Shown: positions 43,512-52,235, numbered from the stretch's first letter. The stretch is 64,000 nt of DNA from Caballeronia sp. GAFFF1 (GCF_023630705.1 NZ_JALQEM010000037.1:186001-250000), one strand, 5' to 3'. Notes: generated by a model not told the origin, from the sequence alone. Translations and numbers: made by a program.

Positions 43512-44122
43512 GAGGGCTGGTCCATTGCGGAGTGGGTTTTGTCGTGGATGTTGAACTCGGTTTTGGTGTGGCGACTCGTGACGGGGATGCAGGTAGGCAC
43601 TACCGTGACGGACGGTAACACGAGTGTTTGCCGGATCGTTCGTATCGATTTCGGCAATGCGGTGACTAGTTCCGCATTGAAGGCTGGCTGCCAAGACCGG
43701 ACGTGCGATTAGCGCCGCGGTGTCCCAGTCGTCGAGCGGGCTACCGTGCGTCAATAAAAGACGTGGATGCACCACATCAGCAGCTAGAACTGCGACGTGG
43801 ATTACAACACGATCATCGAGGAGCGGCGAGAGCAATTGAGGGCCGCTCGGCTGCGCACAGAAGAAGCGTGAGCGTCGCGCAGCACGTGCTCAAAGGCGGC
43901 GTCGTAACTTGGCGCTCGGAGTCAAAGGTGGCGTCGAACCGCTCACTGTTCGGGAACCGGGCTTTAATACGAGGAGGACGCAGGTCTGTCTTGTCATTTT
44001 TCTGGCTGTCGCGATTTACTCTAATTGTTCTTAGTATCTGTACTTCAAAGTGCGCTGATCATACCGCGCAGCGGCAGTCGACTGGTCGACCGCGATGTGA
44101 CGGTGTCCAACTAGTCCCGGTC
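43512..44122. other. Intergenic region, no clear gene
   Basis: About 610 bases. A short plus-strand frame ending at about 43871 reads DYNTIIEERREQLRAARLRTEEA and might be a remnant; nothing else recognised. The 3' part is AT-richer than its surroundings, compatible with an insertion border. Confidence 0.4.
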
Positions 44123-45055
44123 TCACAAGTCCGTGTGCTCGTCTGCTTTTTCCTCGATGGTCTGGCGCAGCCGAGTGGCGGTCCGGTGGCTGGACAATCC
44201 CATCAGGCTGCTTACCTGCTCGTTGGACTTACCGCTGATGAGATGGCGTCGACCAAATGTGTTCCTCAGCAATCTAGGACTCTCGTCAGCCGCGGAAAGG
44301 TTGGCCGCATGCAAAGCGGATCGCACGCATTTGAGCATGGTGTCGGGCTGCATCGGTTTGCCGGCCGCCGTCGTAATGAACAGCCACTGAGTGGCGCAGA
44401 GTATTGAGCGCCGCCCGTCGGCGTATGCGCGGAGCACGTCGACTGCAAACGCATCTATCGGTACCCGGCGCGCGATGCGAGGTCCGTGCTTATCGACAAA
44501 GATGGTCGGACGGTCGTTGTCAGCGTCGAGGTCGTCGACCCGCAGTTGCCGAAGCTCGGCCGCAATCACCCCAGAGCCAAGAAGAAGGGCGACGATCGCG
44601 AGATTCCGCAGTTGCTTGAACGACTCGGGCTTCGCTGAGGCGATGAGGTCCTGCAACCGCGCGTCGTCCTCCGCAGACAGGTAGATAGGCGTCGGCTCGT
44701 CCTCTGGCCAGCTTTCGTTGTTGAGCATCGCGGCGGCTGGGTTATCCGCGCGTAGCTCCATGTTCACCAAGTGCCGGGTGAAGCGGTCGATCAACTTCAG
44801 GTAGCGCAGCCTCGTGGTTGTGCCGGGCGCGCAATTCCGCGCAAGGTCTGTGAAGAAGCCCTCGAGGTGGTCGGCGCCGAAGGTCGCGACGCTCTGCCGA
44901 TGTGCGATGAGGTAGTCGTTGAACCGCGAGAACATCGAGCGGTGCTGGACGATTGACTGATCGGCGAACGCACGACGATCAGCACCGGTCGCTTCTTCGC
45001 GTTGCCATTGCGCGTAGGCTTCTTCTGGATCGGACAGCCACTGAACGTTGGTCAT
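44123..45055 (-). CDS. Tyrosine-recombinase homologue lacking catalytic residues
   Basis: 310 residues from ATG 45055. N-terminal SAM-like core-binding domain (SMFSRFNDYLIAHRQSV, LRYLKLIDRFTRHLVNMEL) and a C-terminal domain aligning with XerC/XerD. The catalytic positions differ: GSGVIAAEL where GLR-x-x-EL is expected (Arg to Ile), SPRLLRNTF where PH-x-LRHT is expected (His to Arg, His to Asn; the second Arg is kept), MGLSS for LGHSS (His to Leu), and TATRLRQT for TT-x-x-Y (Tyr to Leu). It should not cut DNA and may be a DNA-binding protein. It starts 33 bases after the deoxyribosyltransferase-like gene, probably in one operon. Confidence 0.88.
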   Translation of the reverse strand: MTNVQWLSDPEEAYAQWQREEATGADRRAFADQSIVQHRSMFSRFNDYLIAHRQSVATFGADHLEGFFTDLARNCAPGTTTRLRYLKLIDRFTRHLVNMELRADNPAAAMLNNESWPEDEPTPIYLSAEDDARLQDLIASAKPESFKQLRNLAIVALLLGSGVIAAELRQLRVDDLDADNDRPTIFVDKHGPRIARRVPIDAFAVDVLRAYADGRRSILCATQWLFITTAAGKPMQPDTMLKCVRSALHAANLSAADESPRLLRNTFGRRHLISGKSNEQVSSLMGLSSHRTATRLRQTIEEKADEHTDL

Positions 45056-45088
45056 AAATCGATATACTGAGATTCGCCACACCGAAAC

Positions 45089-45616
45089 CTACAGCGAAGC
45101 TACCGCTTCGCCAACCCCCAGCCGCCAAGCAAGATAGCCGGCTGGGCACACGCCTCCGGCACTGCTCACGGACGTCGCCTCGATGCGCTCGGCGAGCGTC
45201 TCGGCGTTGGACCGATATCCCCATACCGGCTTTGCAAGCGCCACCGCAAACCCGACCTCAAACGCCGTCCCGCTGTCCGGCTCGCCCGGGCCTCGAAAAC
45301 CATCCAGGTTCGCCATGACGACGTCGGCAGAGCGGATCAGGTCAACGTTCGCGCTATAGATCGATCGGGCTGCTTCCTCGCCTTGGAGGCAGGAGGGCAA
45401 CTGGCCATCAAGCGGATAAAGCCCAACGAAGCCGCGATCGCGGCAGAGCTGCTTGAGGTGTTCGCCGTGCGCTTTCGCGTCCTGCCGGAAGACATCGAAG
45501 CCAGCGAGGTAGACGCGGGGCTCCTTCGCAGCGCGCTCGATGGGCAACGGGGCGGGGTCGAATTTGCCCTCTCGGACTCGGCGTTTGATGCGATTGAGTT
45601 GCCGCTTTACAGCCAA
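45089..45616 (-). CDS. Nucleoside 2-deoxyribosyltransferase-like protein
   Basis: About 175 residues from TTG 45616, though the true start may be upstream in another frame. Fold signature: EPRVYLAGFDVFRQDAK, YPLDGQLPSCLQGEEAA, SANVDLIRSADVVMANLDGF, and PDSGTAFEVGFAVALAKPVWGY with the likely catalytic Glu. The family transfers deoxyribose between bases or hydrolyses nucleotides; some relatives act in nucleotide-based signalling or defence. The basic N-terminal stretch (KRQLNRIKRRVREG) looks like the end of a helix-turn-helix that begins out of frame upstream (45617-45719). Followed by the dead recombinase. Confidence 0.8.
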   Translation of the reverse strand: MAVKRQLNRIKRRVREGKFDPAPLPIERAAKEPRVYLAGFDVFRQDAKAHGEHLKQLCRDRGFVGLYPLDGQLPSCLQGEEAARSIYSANVDLIRSADVVMANLDGFRGPGEPDSGTAFEVGFAVALAKPVWGYRSNAETLAERIEATSVSSAGGVCPAGYLAWRLGVGEAVASL

Positions 45617-45719
45617 GAACGCTTTTGCCGAGGGTCGACGCGATTTGGTCGATCGGCAAACCCTGGTCCAGCAATTCCATCAGATCCCGCTGCGACTTCG
45701 TTGGACTTCTTTTCTGCAT
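45617..45719 (-). pseudogene. HTH N-terminus out of frame with the deoxyribosyltransferase-like gene
   Basis: From ATG 45719 the minus strand encodes KRSPTKSQRDLMELLDQGLP, IDQIASTLGKSV, a sigma-region-4-like helix-turn-helix start. At TTCTTGG (about 45617-45621) removing one base would continue smoothly into LAVKRQLNRIKRRVREG of the downstream frame, completing the recognition helix. So the original gene probably encoded an HTH-deoxyribosyltransferase fusion that has a one-base frameshift, unless it is corrected by programmed slippage or the base is a sequencing error. Confidence 0.6.
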
Positions 45720-45999
45720 CGGACGTCAGGATGATTGGCCCGCGTATGAGCTTACCAATAACCTTGCGCAGTCAAGTCAAACTGGCTCAGTTGCGACTCT
45801 CGCATAGTAGCAAACCACCCGAGAAACGGCGCTACAACGCCAAACTTCGCCCGCAGCCCTTCGGCAGCGAGAGTTCTCGCGCAAAAGGGAGTAGTCAAGG
45901 ACCGTGGGGTGTTCCCCTAGTCAAGTAGCCGGCGGACCTGCCGTTAGAAACTTGAGCGCCGCGCGTCGCGGCGACCGCAACCATGCCTTGGAATCCAGG

Positions 46000-47688
46000 A
46001 TGAAAGTTTCTACCCGGCTCGCACTGCTTGCCATTACCGCCCTTATCGCGTTGATTGCGATAGGAGGGTATAGCGTCTACAGCGTGCGTCGCGCCATGCT
46101 CGAAGACAAGCGTGCTCAGATCGTCAATATGTTGAAGATGGCTGAGCACCTCGCGGAGTATTACCACCAGCAGGAAGTAGCCGGTGCGATGACCACCGAG
46201 CAAGCGCAGACCGCGACGAAGACCGCCTTGAACAGGATGAACTATTCCGATCAGAGCTACTACTGGGCCCGCCTGCAGGACGGCACTTCGCTTGTGCATC
46301 GGAAGCAGGAAAACATCGGCAAAGTCTTCCTCGGCAAGGCGCCAGACGGACGGCCTGACACGGAGCTATATCGCGAGATGCTCGATAAGGAGCACATCCC
46401 TGTCATGATGGTGGTGACGGCCCACCCATCGACCGGCGTGATGACGGGCAAGATGAACGGCATCGTCGAGTTCAAACCTTGGGGCTGGTGGATCGGCACG
46501 GGATTTTTCACCGACGATATCAGTGCAACGTTCCTTCACACGACGCTGCAGATCAGCGGCTTAATTGCGCTGGCACTTGCGGCCATTGCAGCATTGGCGT
46601 GGAAGACGATTAGGAACGTCACGGGAGAGCTCGGCGGCGAACCGCAGTTTGCAGCGCGCGTCGTTCGAGAAATTGCAGCCGGCGACCTCAGTTCCCCGAC
46701 GGTGCTCAAGGACGGTGATGACCGCAGCCTTCTTGCGGCAGTGGAGCACATGCGTCGCGGTCTGCAAGATATGGTGACCACGATCCGTACAAGCTCGGAG
46801 GCCGTCACGGGCGGTGCCGTTGAGATTGCGGCCGGCAACACCGACCTGTCCAGCCGCACGGAGCAGCAGGCTGCGTCGCTGCAAGAAACCGCGGCGAGCA
46901 TGGAAGAGCTCACCGCGACCGTTAAGCAGAACTCCGAAAACGCTCAGCAAGCGAGCGGGTTGGCTGAGAACGCGAACGCCGTGGCGAACGAGGGAAGCGC
47001 AATCATTGGTCAAGTCATCGAGACGATGGATTCGATCGAGCAGAGCTCGGGCAAGATCACCGAAATTATCGGGATGATCGAAGGTATCGCATTCCAGACC
47101 AACATCCTCGCACTCAACGCGGCAGTGGAAGCCGCACGCGCAGGTGAGCAGGGCCGCGGCTTCGCCGTCGTTGCGAGCGAAGTCCGGAACCTCGCACAGC
47201 GTTCGTCGACCGCCGCCAAAGAAATCAAGGACCTTATTGAGACGTCTGGCAGTCGCGTACATGAGGGAACCGTGCTCGTCGCACAGGCCAGTGAGACGAT
47301 GAAACGGGTTGGTACGGCGATACAGAGAGTCAACGACATCATGGGCGAAATCGCGTCCGCCTCCAACGAACAAAGCCGCGGCATCGAGCAAGTGAACCAG
47401 GCCATCTCTCAGATGGACGAGGTCACGCAGCAAAACGCGGCGCTCGTTGAGGAAGCAGCGGCGGCGGCCGGTTCGATGGAGGACCAAGCGAAACAACTAA
47501 CCGCGGCCGTTGCAGTGTTCCGTACGGCGCAGACTCCCGTCGTCCCAACGAAGAAAAGTTACGAAGGCCAGACGACTCGACCGTCGCCCGCAAAACGAAC
47601 GTCGGCGACCGCCCGCGCGGTAAAGCCGGCGGCCCCTGCGCCGGTTGTAGCCAGCGCGGCGGCTGACGGTGAGTGGTCGACCTTCTGA
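46000..47688 (+). CDS. Methyl-accepting chemotaxis protein with sCache-type sensor
   Basis: 562 residues from ATG 46000 (MKVSTRLALLAIT). First membrane span about 8-28, then a periplasmic single-Cache domain (MNYSDQSYYWARLQDGTSLVHR, NGIVEFKPWGWWIGTGFF). Second span about 188-208, HAMP region (AARVVREIAAGDLSSPTV), and the cytoplasmic signalling hairpin with IEGIAFQTNILALNAAVEAAR. Methylation helices flank it. The Ala/Pro-rich tail ends in DGEWSTF; a C-terminal WxxF-like pentapeptide can tether CheR/CheB. Such Cache domains often bind C2/C3 carboxylates. Free-standing. Confidence 0.95.
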   Translation: MKVSTRLALLAITALIALIAIGGYSVYSVRRAMLEDKRAQIVNMLKMAEHLAEYYHQQEVAGAMTTEQAQTATKTALNRMNYSDQSYYWARLQDGTSLVHRKQENIGKVFLGKAPDGRPDTELYREMLDKEHIPVMMVVTAHPSTGVMTGKMNGIVEFKPWGWWIGTGFFTDDISATFLHTTLQISGLIALALAAIAALAWKTIRNVTGELGGEPQFAARVVREIAAGDLSSPTVLKDGDDRSLLAAVEHMRRGLQDMVTTIRTSSEAVTGGAVEIAAGNTDLSSRTEQQAASLQETAASMEELTATVKQNSENAQQASGLAENANAVANEGSAIIGQVIETMDSIEQSSGKITEIIGMIEGIAFQTNILALNAAVEAARAGEQGRGFAVVASEVRNLAQRSSTAAKEIKDLIETSGSRVHEGTVLVAQASETMKRVGTAIQRVNDIMGEIASASNEQSRGIEQVNQAISQMDEVTQQNAALVEEAAAAAGSMEDQAKQLTAAVAVFRTAQTPVVPTKKSYEGQTTRPSPAKRTSATARAVKPAAPAPVVASAAADGEWSTF

Positions 47689-47715
47689 GGTCGGAGGTCT
47701 CCGCACCGCTAGGGA

Positions 47716-47737
47716 GCCTGCGCCTTGGTGCGCAGGC
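47716..47737 (+). terminator. Hairpin after the MCP gene
   Basis: GCCTGCGC and GCGCAGGC form an 8-bp perfect stem with a 6-base loop, 28 bases after the stop. There is no U-run, so termination is uncertain. Confidence 0.4.
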
Positions 47738-47850
47738 ACGCGCACCAGAGGCGCGTCAACGGCTAAACATCCTGGCCGCCGCGCCTTTATCACGCGAAGG
47801 CGGGCGCATCAGCCTTCAACGGATCGAAGAAACAGCGAGCTTCACAAGCA

Positions 47851-48354
47851 ATGACGATAGGCGAAGAAACGACAATCTACGTTCAATTACAGATCGACGT
47901 GTACGGCGGTTGCATTGAGCTAATGAGCAGAGACGTCAGCGAGGCAGAGGCGCGTCGCATGTTCGGCAAGGTCGTGGCCGACCCTCGATCGGTGAAAGGA
48001 GATATCGCTACGCTGCTTGCGACGGAAACACGCGGCGACACCCTGCTATTGGGTTACTCGGTGCCCGGCCTTCGCGGTCGTCACGGCACGGTTGAGTTTG
48101 CCCTTGAGCATGCAATCGATGCTGCCGAGAAGTATTTCGGCTTTCCGGCCGATGAACTACACGCAGCGCTCCGACCTGCTAATGTCTCCGCGCTGATCGA
48201 TGAGCGCGAACGCGGCATGGCGACTCTTCAAGACGAATTTCCTGAACTGGCCGAACTCTACGAGGCGTTCGTCGATGCCGTCGACGACTTAAGGGAAGAC
48301 CTGCCGCACGAGGTGACGCGAGAGATTGCGCTCAACCGTGGAGCGCTGCACTAA
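47851..48354 (+). CDS. Hypothetical protein, 167 aa
   Basis: 167 residues, soluble, acidic and mixed alpha/beta. TTIYVQLQIDVYGGCIEL, MFGKVVADPRSVKGDIATLL, LLLGYSVPGLRGRHGTVEFALEHAIDAAEKYFGFP shortened here to its motifs GYSVPGLRGRHG and EKYFGFP, then a helical acidic tail (ELYEAFVDAVDDLRED). No family recognised and no membrane or signal segment. Located between the MCP and the convergent Crp/Fnr gene. The start has only a weak ribosome site. Confidence 0.65.
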   Translation: MTIGEETTIYVQLQIDVYGGCIELMSRDVSEAEARRMFGKVVADPRSVKGDIATLLATETRGDTLLLGYSVPGLRGRHGTVEFALEHAIDAAEKYFGFPADELHAALRPANVSALIDERERGMATLQDEFPELAELYEAFVDAVDDLREDLPHEVTREIALNRGALH

Positions 48355-48425
48355 AGAGCTGCGTCACTAGCGTGAGGCAAGGCGCGACACCCGATCGCGC
48401 CGTCTCATAATCGCGCCTAGTTAGG

Positions 48426-49160
48426 CTACGCAAATGCATCCGCCTGACGCGTCCCCGGCAGCATCCGATCGAACTCGCGCTTGACGATGCCGTAGCATTC
48501 GCACGAGCGTGCTTCGAGTGCCGCCCGGTCAAGCAGCCTGATGCACCCGCGCGTGTTGTGAAGAACTCCGGCCTCGTGCAGCTTGCCAACCGCTTCGGTT
48601 ACCCCTTCGCGACGCACACCGAGCATGTCAGCGATCGATTGCTGCGTCACCCGCATCTCGTCGGACCGTACACGGTCCGCTTGAAGCAGGAGCCACCGGC
48701 ACACTTGCTTGCTCAACGCGTGATGACGATTGCACGCGGCGGTTCGAGCGACTTGGGTGAGCAGCGCTTGCATGTAAAGAAGCGTAATGCGCCGGAGCAG
48801 GTCCGAGCGGGCGAAGTGCGCCTTCAGAGCACTGGCGGTCATGCGATACGCCGAGCCCGCTACCTGGACCTGCACGCGAGTGGGCATGGTATCCCCGCCG
48901 GTCAACACCGGCACGCCAGTCATACCTTCGCGTCCGATTGCCGCCACCTCGACGCTGCCGCCGTCTTCCATCGTGTGCAACAGCGTGATGACTGCCGTCG
49001 TCGGGAAGTACACGTGGTGAATGCGTTTGCCCGAGTCGCACAGAAGCTGCCCTGCGCGCAGTTGAACCAGTTCAAGGTCGGCTGCGACGGACTCCCATTC
49101 GTTCGAGGGAAGGGCGCCCAGCAAATGATTGCCGTGAAGGTCGGACTTGAATGTCAGCAT
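48426..49160 (-). CDS. Crp/Fnr-family transcriptional regulator (copy 2)
   Basis: 244 residues, close paralogue of the regulator at 13680-14432: shared GNHLL, LLCDSGKRIHHVYFPTTAVIT, GREGMTGVPVLTGG, ARTAACNRHHALSKQVCRW, VTQQSIADMLGVRREGVTEA. Effector-binding barrel in the N-terminal half, HTH_Crp in the C-terminal part, conserved AALEARSCECYGIVKREFDRML end. No ligand residues for cAMP or Fe-S are evident. The paralogue pair, about 35 kb apart, may regulate overlapping targets. Confidence 0.92.
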   Translation of the reverse strand: MLTFKSDLHGNHLLGALPSNEWESVAADLELVQLRAGQLLCDSGKRIHHVYFPTTAVITLLHTMEDGGSVEVAAIGREGMTGVPVLTGGDTMPTRVQVQVAGSAYRMTASALKAHFARSDLLRRITLLYMQALLTQVARTAACNRHHALSKQVCRWLLLQADRVRSDEMRVTQQSIADMLGVRREGVTEAVGKLHEAGVLHNTRGCIRLLDRAALEARSCECYGIVKREFDRMLPGTRQADAFA

Positions 49161-49690
49161 TGGTCTCTCGTCTTGTCGCGCTGTAGTTTGCTGCGGCCGC
49201 GTTTCGTGTTCTGATCGGTAATCCGATCAGCCGAAGTCTTGCGGCCGACCCCGTAGCACCGTGGCGCTGTCTGCTGATGAACAGGCCATTCTCAATGTGC
49301 TTCGTCGTAGATAAGCGAGACCCGTGCCATGGCGCGGTAAAGCTCATACCAGCAGGGGAAAGGGCGCTACTGGGTGAGAACGCCGCGAGGCTGCGACGTC
49401 TATTTGATTCATTCATGAGGAGGCGGTAGCTTACCCATGATCGCCGAGCGGACCTAAGACCGTTACTTTCGGAAAACTTTTTAACGTTTGCGACGGCCAA
49501 AAAGCCCGATGAAACGCGTCGAGCCGTTGTTGCGTGGGAAGTTAAGTCGCCTCTTAAAATTGTTTCAAGATTGAGTCGAGGTCGCCCGCTGTCGTTACGG
49601 CCGCTGGCTCGCAGCCAGTCCACGCGTTAGCGAGAAACGTTGCACTTTTGCGCGATTGTTGCCATTTGCTACCGGTCCAATTGCCGCCCT
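49161..49690. other. Intergenic region, nothing recognised
   Basis: About 530 bases between the Crp/Fnr promoter side and the end of the CheV operon. No convincing gene, repeat or RNA. Confidence 0.5.
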
Positions 49691-50005
49691 TCACCCTACC
49701 TGCAGGCGCCACGTCTTGTTCGGTGAACCATCGATCGACTTCTCGAAGCCACTGTCGAACACCCAAGTCCAAGGCGGCCGGGAAGGGCGCTCGTCCGGTG
49801 CGGCTTCGAGCTGCTGTGCAAACGCCAGCGCCTGCTCCGCATTGGCGAAGAAGCGCACGTCGCCGATCACCACGTTGTACAGCGGCATCGACGCGTCAAC
49901 CAGAAAGAGCGTTATCTTCCTGGCTGCATCTATCTGCCACACCGCGCTCGTTCCGATGCTGTAGGGGAATCGTCGCGACGCTTTCGGATCGGGCGCCTGG
50001 TTCAT
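49691..50005 (-). CDS. Hypothetical protein translationally coupled to CheV
   Basis: 104 residues; the start overlaps the CheV stop by four bases (ATGA). IGTSAVWQIDAARKITLFLV, VVIGDVRFFANAEQALAFAQQL and TWVFDSGFEKSIDG predict a small alpha/beta protein. No family recognised. Coupling suggests a function connected to CheV signalling. Confidence 0.7.
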   Translation of the reverse strand: MNQAPDPKASRRFPYSIGTSAVWQIDAARKITLFLVDASMPLYNVVIGDVRFFANAEQALAFAQQLEAAPDERPSRPPWTWVFDSGFEKSIDGSPNKTWRLQVG

Positions 50006-50979
50006 ACAGCTGCCTCGGCCATGGCATTGCGCATCACCTCCGCGAGTTCCGACGCGACAAACTTTGCGACGTACGCGTTTGCACCGACCTTTCGCACGTG
50101 CTGTTCGTTCGCCGAGCCCGAAAGCGACGAATGAATTACGACGGGGATCCTTTGAAGGTCGGCGGCTGCTTTGATCTTTCGCGTAAGCGTGAAGCCATCC
50201 ATCTCGGGCATTTCGAGATCTGTGAGCACGAGCGCAATGTCGTCGGTGACTTTGCGGCCTTCTTGAGCGGCCTTCTCACCGGCCCGTTCGAGCACTTCCC
50301 ACGCCTCTTTTCCTGTTTTCGCCATGATGAATGGAACGCCCATCGCGTTCAGGCTCTCTTCGATCAGCGCGCGCGCGACGCCGGAGTCGTCTGCGGCCAG
50401 CACTTTCGCGCCGCGCGGAAGGGCAAGACGTCCGGTGTTGTCCACGGTGATCTCCGGCTCGCTCGAAGGAAGGACGTCGCGCAGAATCTGTTCGACGTCG
50501 AGCACCTGAGCGAGCCGCCCGCCGGCCTGCGCGTCCAGACGAGCGATGCTAGTCACTGCTCGGCCCGTGGAATGACCCTCTGCCGAAAGCACGCGGCTCC
50601 AGTCCAAGCGAACAATGTCATCAACCTCCTCAACAGCGAAGCCTTGCGTCGTGCGCGCGAACTCGGTTACCAGGAGGATCCTGCTTTTGCCGCGAGTGAC
50701 GCAGCCGGTGACGGCCGCCAGATCGATGACCGGGATGATCTCGCCGCGCACATCAACTACACCAAGCACCTTTTCCGATGAACCGGCGAGCTCGGTCAAA
50801 GTCGGCATCTCAACAATCTCGCGGATCTTGAATACGTTGATGCCGTAAAGCTCACGCTCTCCGGTTCGCGGGGCGCTTCCCAAGCGAAAGAGCAGCAGCT
50901 CGAACATGTTGTTGCCCGCAAGCCTTACTCGCTGCTCAATATCGTGGTCGTTGTTGGTCATTCGCTGCGCCTCAGTCAT
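50002..50979 (-). CDS. cheV: CheV chemotaxis coupling protein
   Basis: 325 residues: CheW-like domain (about 25-170; LFRLG, LYGINVFKIREIVEMP, VDVRGEIIPVIDL) followed by a receiver domain (about 190-318; KVLAADDSGVARALI, phospho-acceptor Asp in VLTDLEMPEMDG, VIHSSLSG, AYVAKF). CheV couples receptors to CheA and may tune the response through its own phosphorylation. With two MCP genes within 5 kb it belongs to the local chemotaxis set; cheA, cheY and other core genes are not in the window. Confidence 0.95.
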   Translation of the reverse strand: MTEAQRMTNNDHDIEQRVRLAGNNMFELLLFRLGSAPRTGERELYGINVFKIREIVEMPTLTELAGSSEKVLGVVDVRGEIIPVIDLAAVTGCVTRGKSRILLVTEFARTTQGFAVEEVDDIVRLDWSRVLSAEGHSTGRAVTSIARLDAQAGGRLAQVLDVEQILRDVLPSSEPEITVDNTGRLALPRGAKVLAADDSGVARALIEESLNAMGVPFIMAKTGKEAWEVLERAGEKAAQEGRKVTDDIALVLTDLEMPEMDGFTLTRKIKAAADLQRIPVVIHSSLSGSANEQHVRKVGANAYVAKFVASELAEVMRNAMAEAAV

Positions 50980-51162
50980 CGGAAGGTTTTTTCAGTACTC
51001 CTCTATCGGCATGTTGCCCGCCGATATTGATGCGGGTATACGCAACAACGGCAGCTTACGAAGCCTGCATAGAGGAATATGTACCGATAGAGCCGCACAC
51101 GCGGGCCGTCGCCCGCAAGAACCGTGGCATAGTGCGGGACGTCAGATAACCCAGGCGAGAAA

Positions 51163-51762
51163 ATGACGACCCTCTCAAACATTGAAGAAAGGATTAGGAA
51201 ATTGCAGGCTCGAGCAGACGCGGTTCAAAAGAAGCAGGCCATTGCTGCCGTCGCAAAAATTCATTCGCTCATGAAAGAGCACGGCCTGACAATCGACGAC
51301 CTGACTGATCGAGGTAGAGCTGGCGCAGGAAAGGACTCGGCCAACGCTGCGCTAGCTGCGACCGGCAAATATCGCGATCCGAAGACGGGCGCAACGTGGA
51401 GCGGTCGAGGCCGAGCGCCGGCATGGATAGCAAACGCTAAGAATCGTGCGAAATTCCTCGTCTCTGCGGCAGTTGAGCCTAACGATAGGGACTCGGGCAA
51501 GCGCACGGGAAACTACCCCCGCGGTCCGCAACCGGCGAAGTACCGAGATCCCAAATCGGGAGCAGAGTGGAGCGGCCGCGACAAGGCGCCGGGATGGTTG
51601 GCATCGGTGAAGGACAGGACCAAGTTTCTGATCTCCACTGCTGATACCAAAGCGGCTGGCACTAAGAAGCCGAAGTCAAAAACGAGCGCCACGCCGGCGC
51701 GCTCAAGCAAGGCCGCAAAGACGCCCCACGCGGCAAAGGCGCCCCGCGCGAAGCGGACATAG
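51163..51762 (+). CDS. H-NS-family nucleoid protein with two DNA-binding motifs
   Basis: 199 residues, twice the usual length of about 95-110. N-terminal coiled-coil oligomerisation region (IEERIRKLQARADAVQKKQA). Then a first H-NS DNA-binding motif at 69-99 (KYRDPKTGATWSGRGRAPAW) and a second at 126-156 (KYRDPKSGAEWSGRDKAPGW), each followed by I/L-A and an RxKFL end, separated by a linker of about 26 residues. A Lys/Ala-rich tail (160-199) follows. H-NS proteins silence AT-rich foreign DNA; two binding motifs per chain could allow bridging or stronger binding. Confidence 0.92.
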   Translation: MTTLSNIEERIRKLQARADAVQKKQAIAAVAKIHSLMKEHGLTIDDLTDRGRAGAGKDSANAALAATGKYRDPKTGATWSGRGRAPAWIANAKNRAKFLVSAAVEPNDRDSGKRTGNYPRGPQPAKYRDPKSGAEWSGRDKAPGWLASVKDRTKFLISTADTKAAGTKKPKSKTSATPARSSKAAKTPHAAKAPRAKRT

Positions 51763-51788
51763 TCGCGCAGGGTGGGGAGTCTTTTTTC
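51742..51788 (+). terminator. Possible terminator at the end of the H-NS gene
   Basis: GCGCGA pairs with TCGCGC and the flanking CCCC with GGGG (one 5-base bulge), followed by CTTTTTTC. The stem overlaps the end of the coding region. Confidence 0.35.
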
Positions 51789-51923
51789 TCTAGAGAAGGC
51801 CAAGCCGTCAGCGGACCGGTCGCCAACGCGTGCTTACCTGCTGGTCTTGAAGACGGCCATCGTTGCGCGCAGCCGTTTCTGAGGTGGGCCGCCGGAGATT
51901 GCGCCAATGCGTCAGGCCAAAAC

Positions 51924-52235
51924 CTAGTCGGTCGAGAGTCGTGACAAAAGCACGTTCTCGGCGTCAGCGAGAAGGATGCGTGCGTACTCCGAGATGAAAA
52001 CATCGTCTCGGTGATCTGCGCGCCCGAGAACCACAGGATGAAGGCGTCGTGCCTCTACAGCGAATGCAGCGCGCGCGTCCGCGCCGGTGAATTCGACGTC
52101 GGCGACGATCTTCTCAGCTACATCGTGGATCTCGCCGACGCGCTTGCCGTCGCTAGTAAGGATGACAGCAGTTGCGTTAATGCCGCGGTGTGTTTCTTTA
52201 AAGACGATGCTCGAAGCGTCGATGCTGAATGCCAT
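51924..52235 (-). CDS. Hypothetical protein, 103 aa
   Basis: Start taken at ATG 52235 (MAFSIDASSIVFKET) because AGGA lies about 10 bases upstream; an ATG nine codons earlier is possible. VFKETHRGINATAVILTSDGKRVGEIHDVAEK, given here as its motifs TAVILTSDGKRVGEI and IVADVEFTGADARAAF, predicts a small beta-rich soluble protein. No family recognised. Located between the H-NS gene and the second MCP, with 178 bases to the latter. Confidence 0.6.
   Translation of the reverse strand: MAFSIDASSIVFKETHRGINATAVILTSDGKRVGEIHDVAEKIVADVEFTGADARAAFAVEARRLHPVVLGRADHRDDVFISEYARILLADAENVLLSRLSTD

Noticed and set aside
43512..44122. Search for an integration site (att or tRNA end) beside the recombinase homologue
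   Set aside because: No tRNA-like end or paired direct repeat was seen, and the recombinase lacks its catalytic residues.
46561..47496. Open frame (311 codons) opposite the first MCP gene
   Set aside because: Shadow; the plus strand encodes a canonical chemoreceptor.
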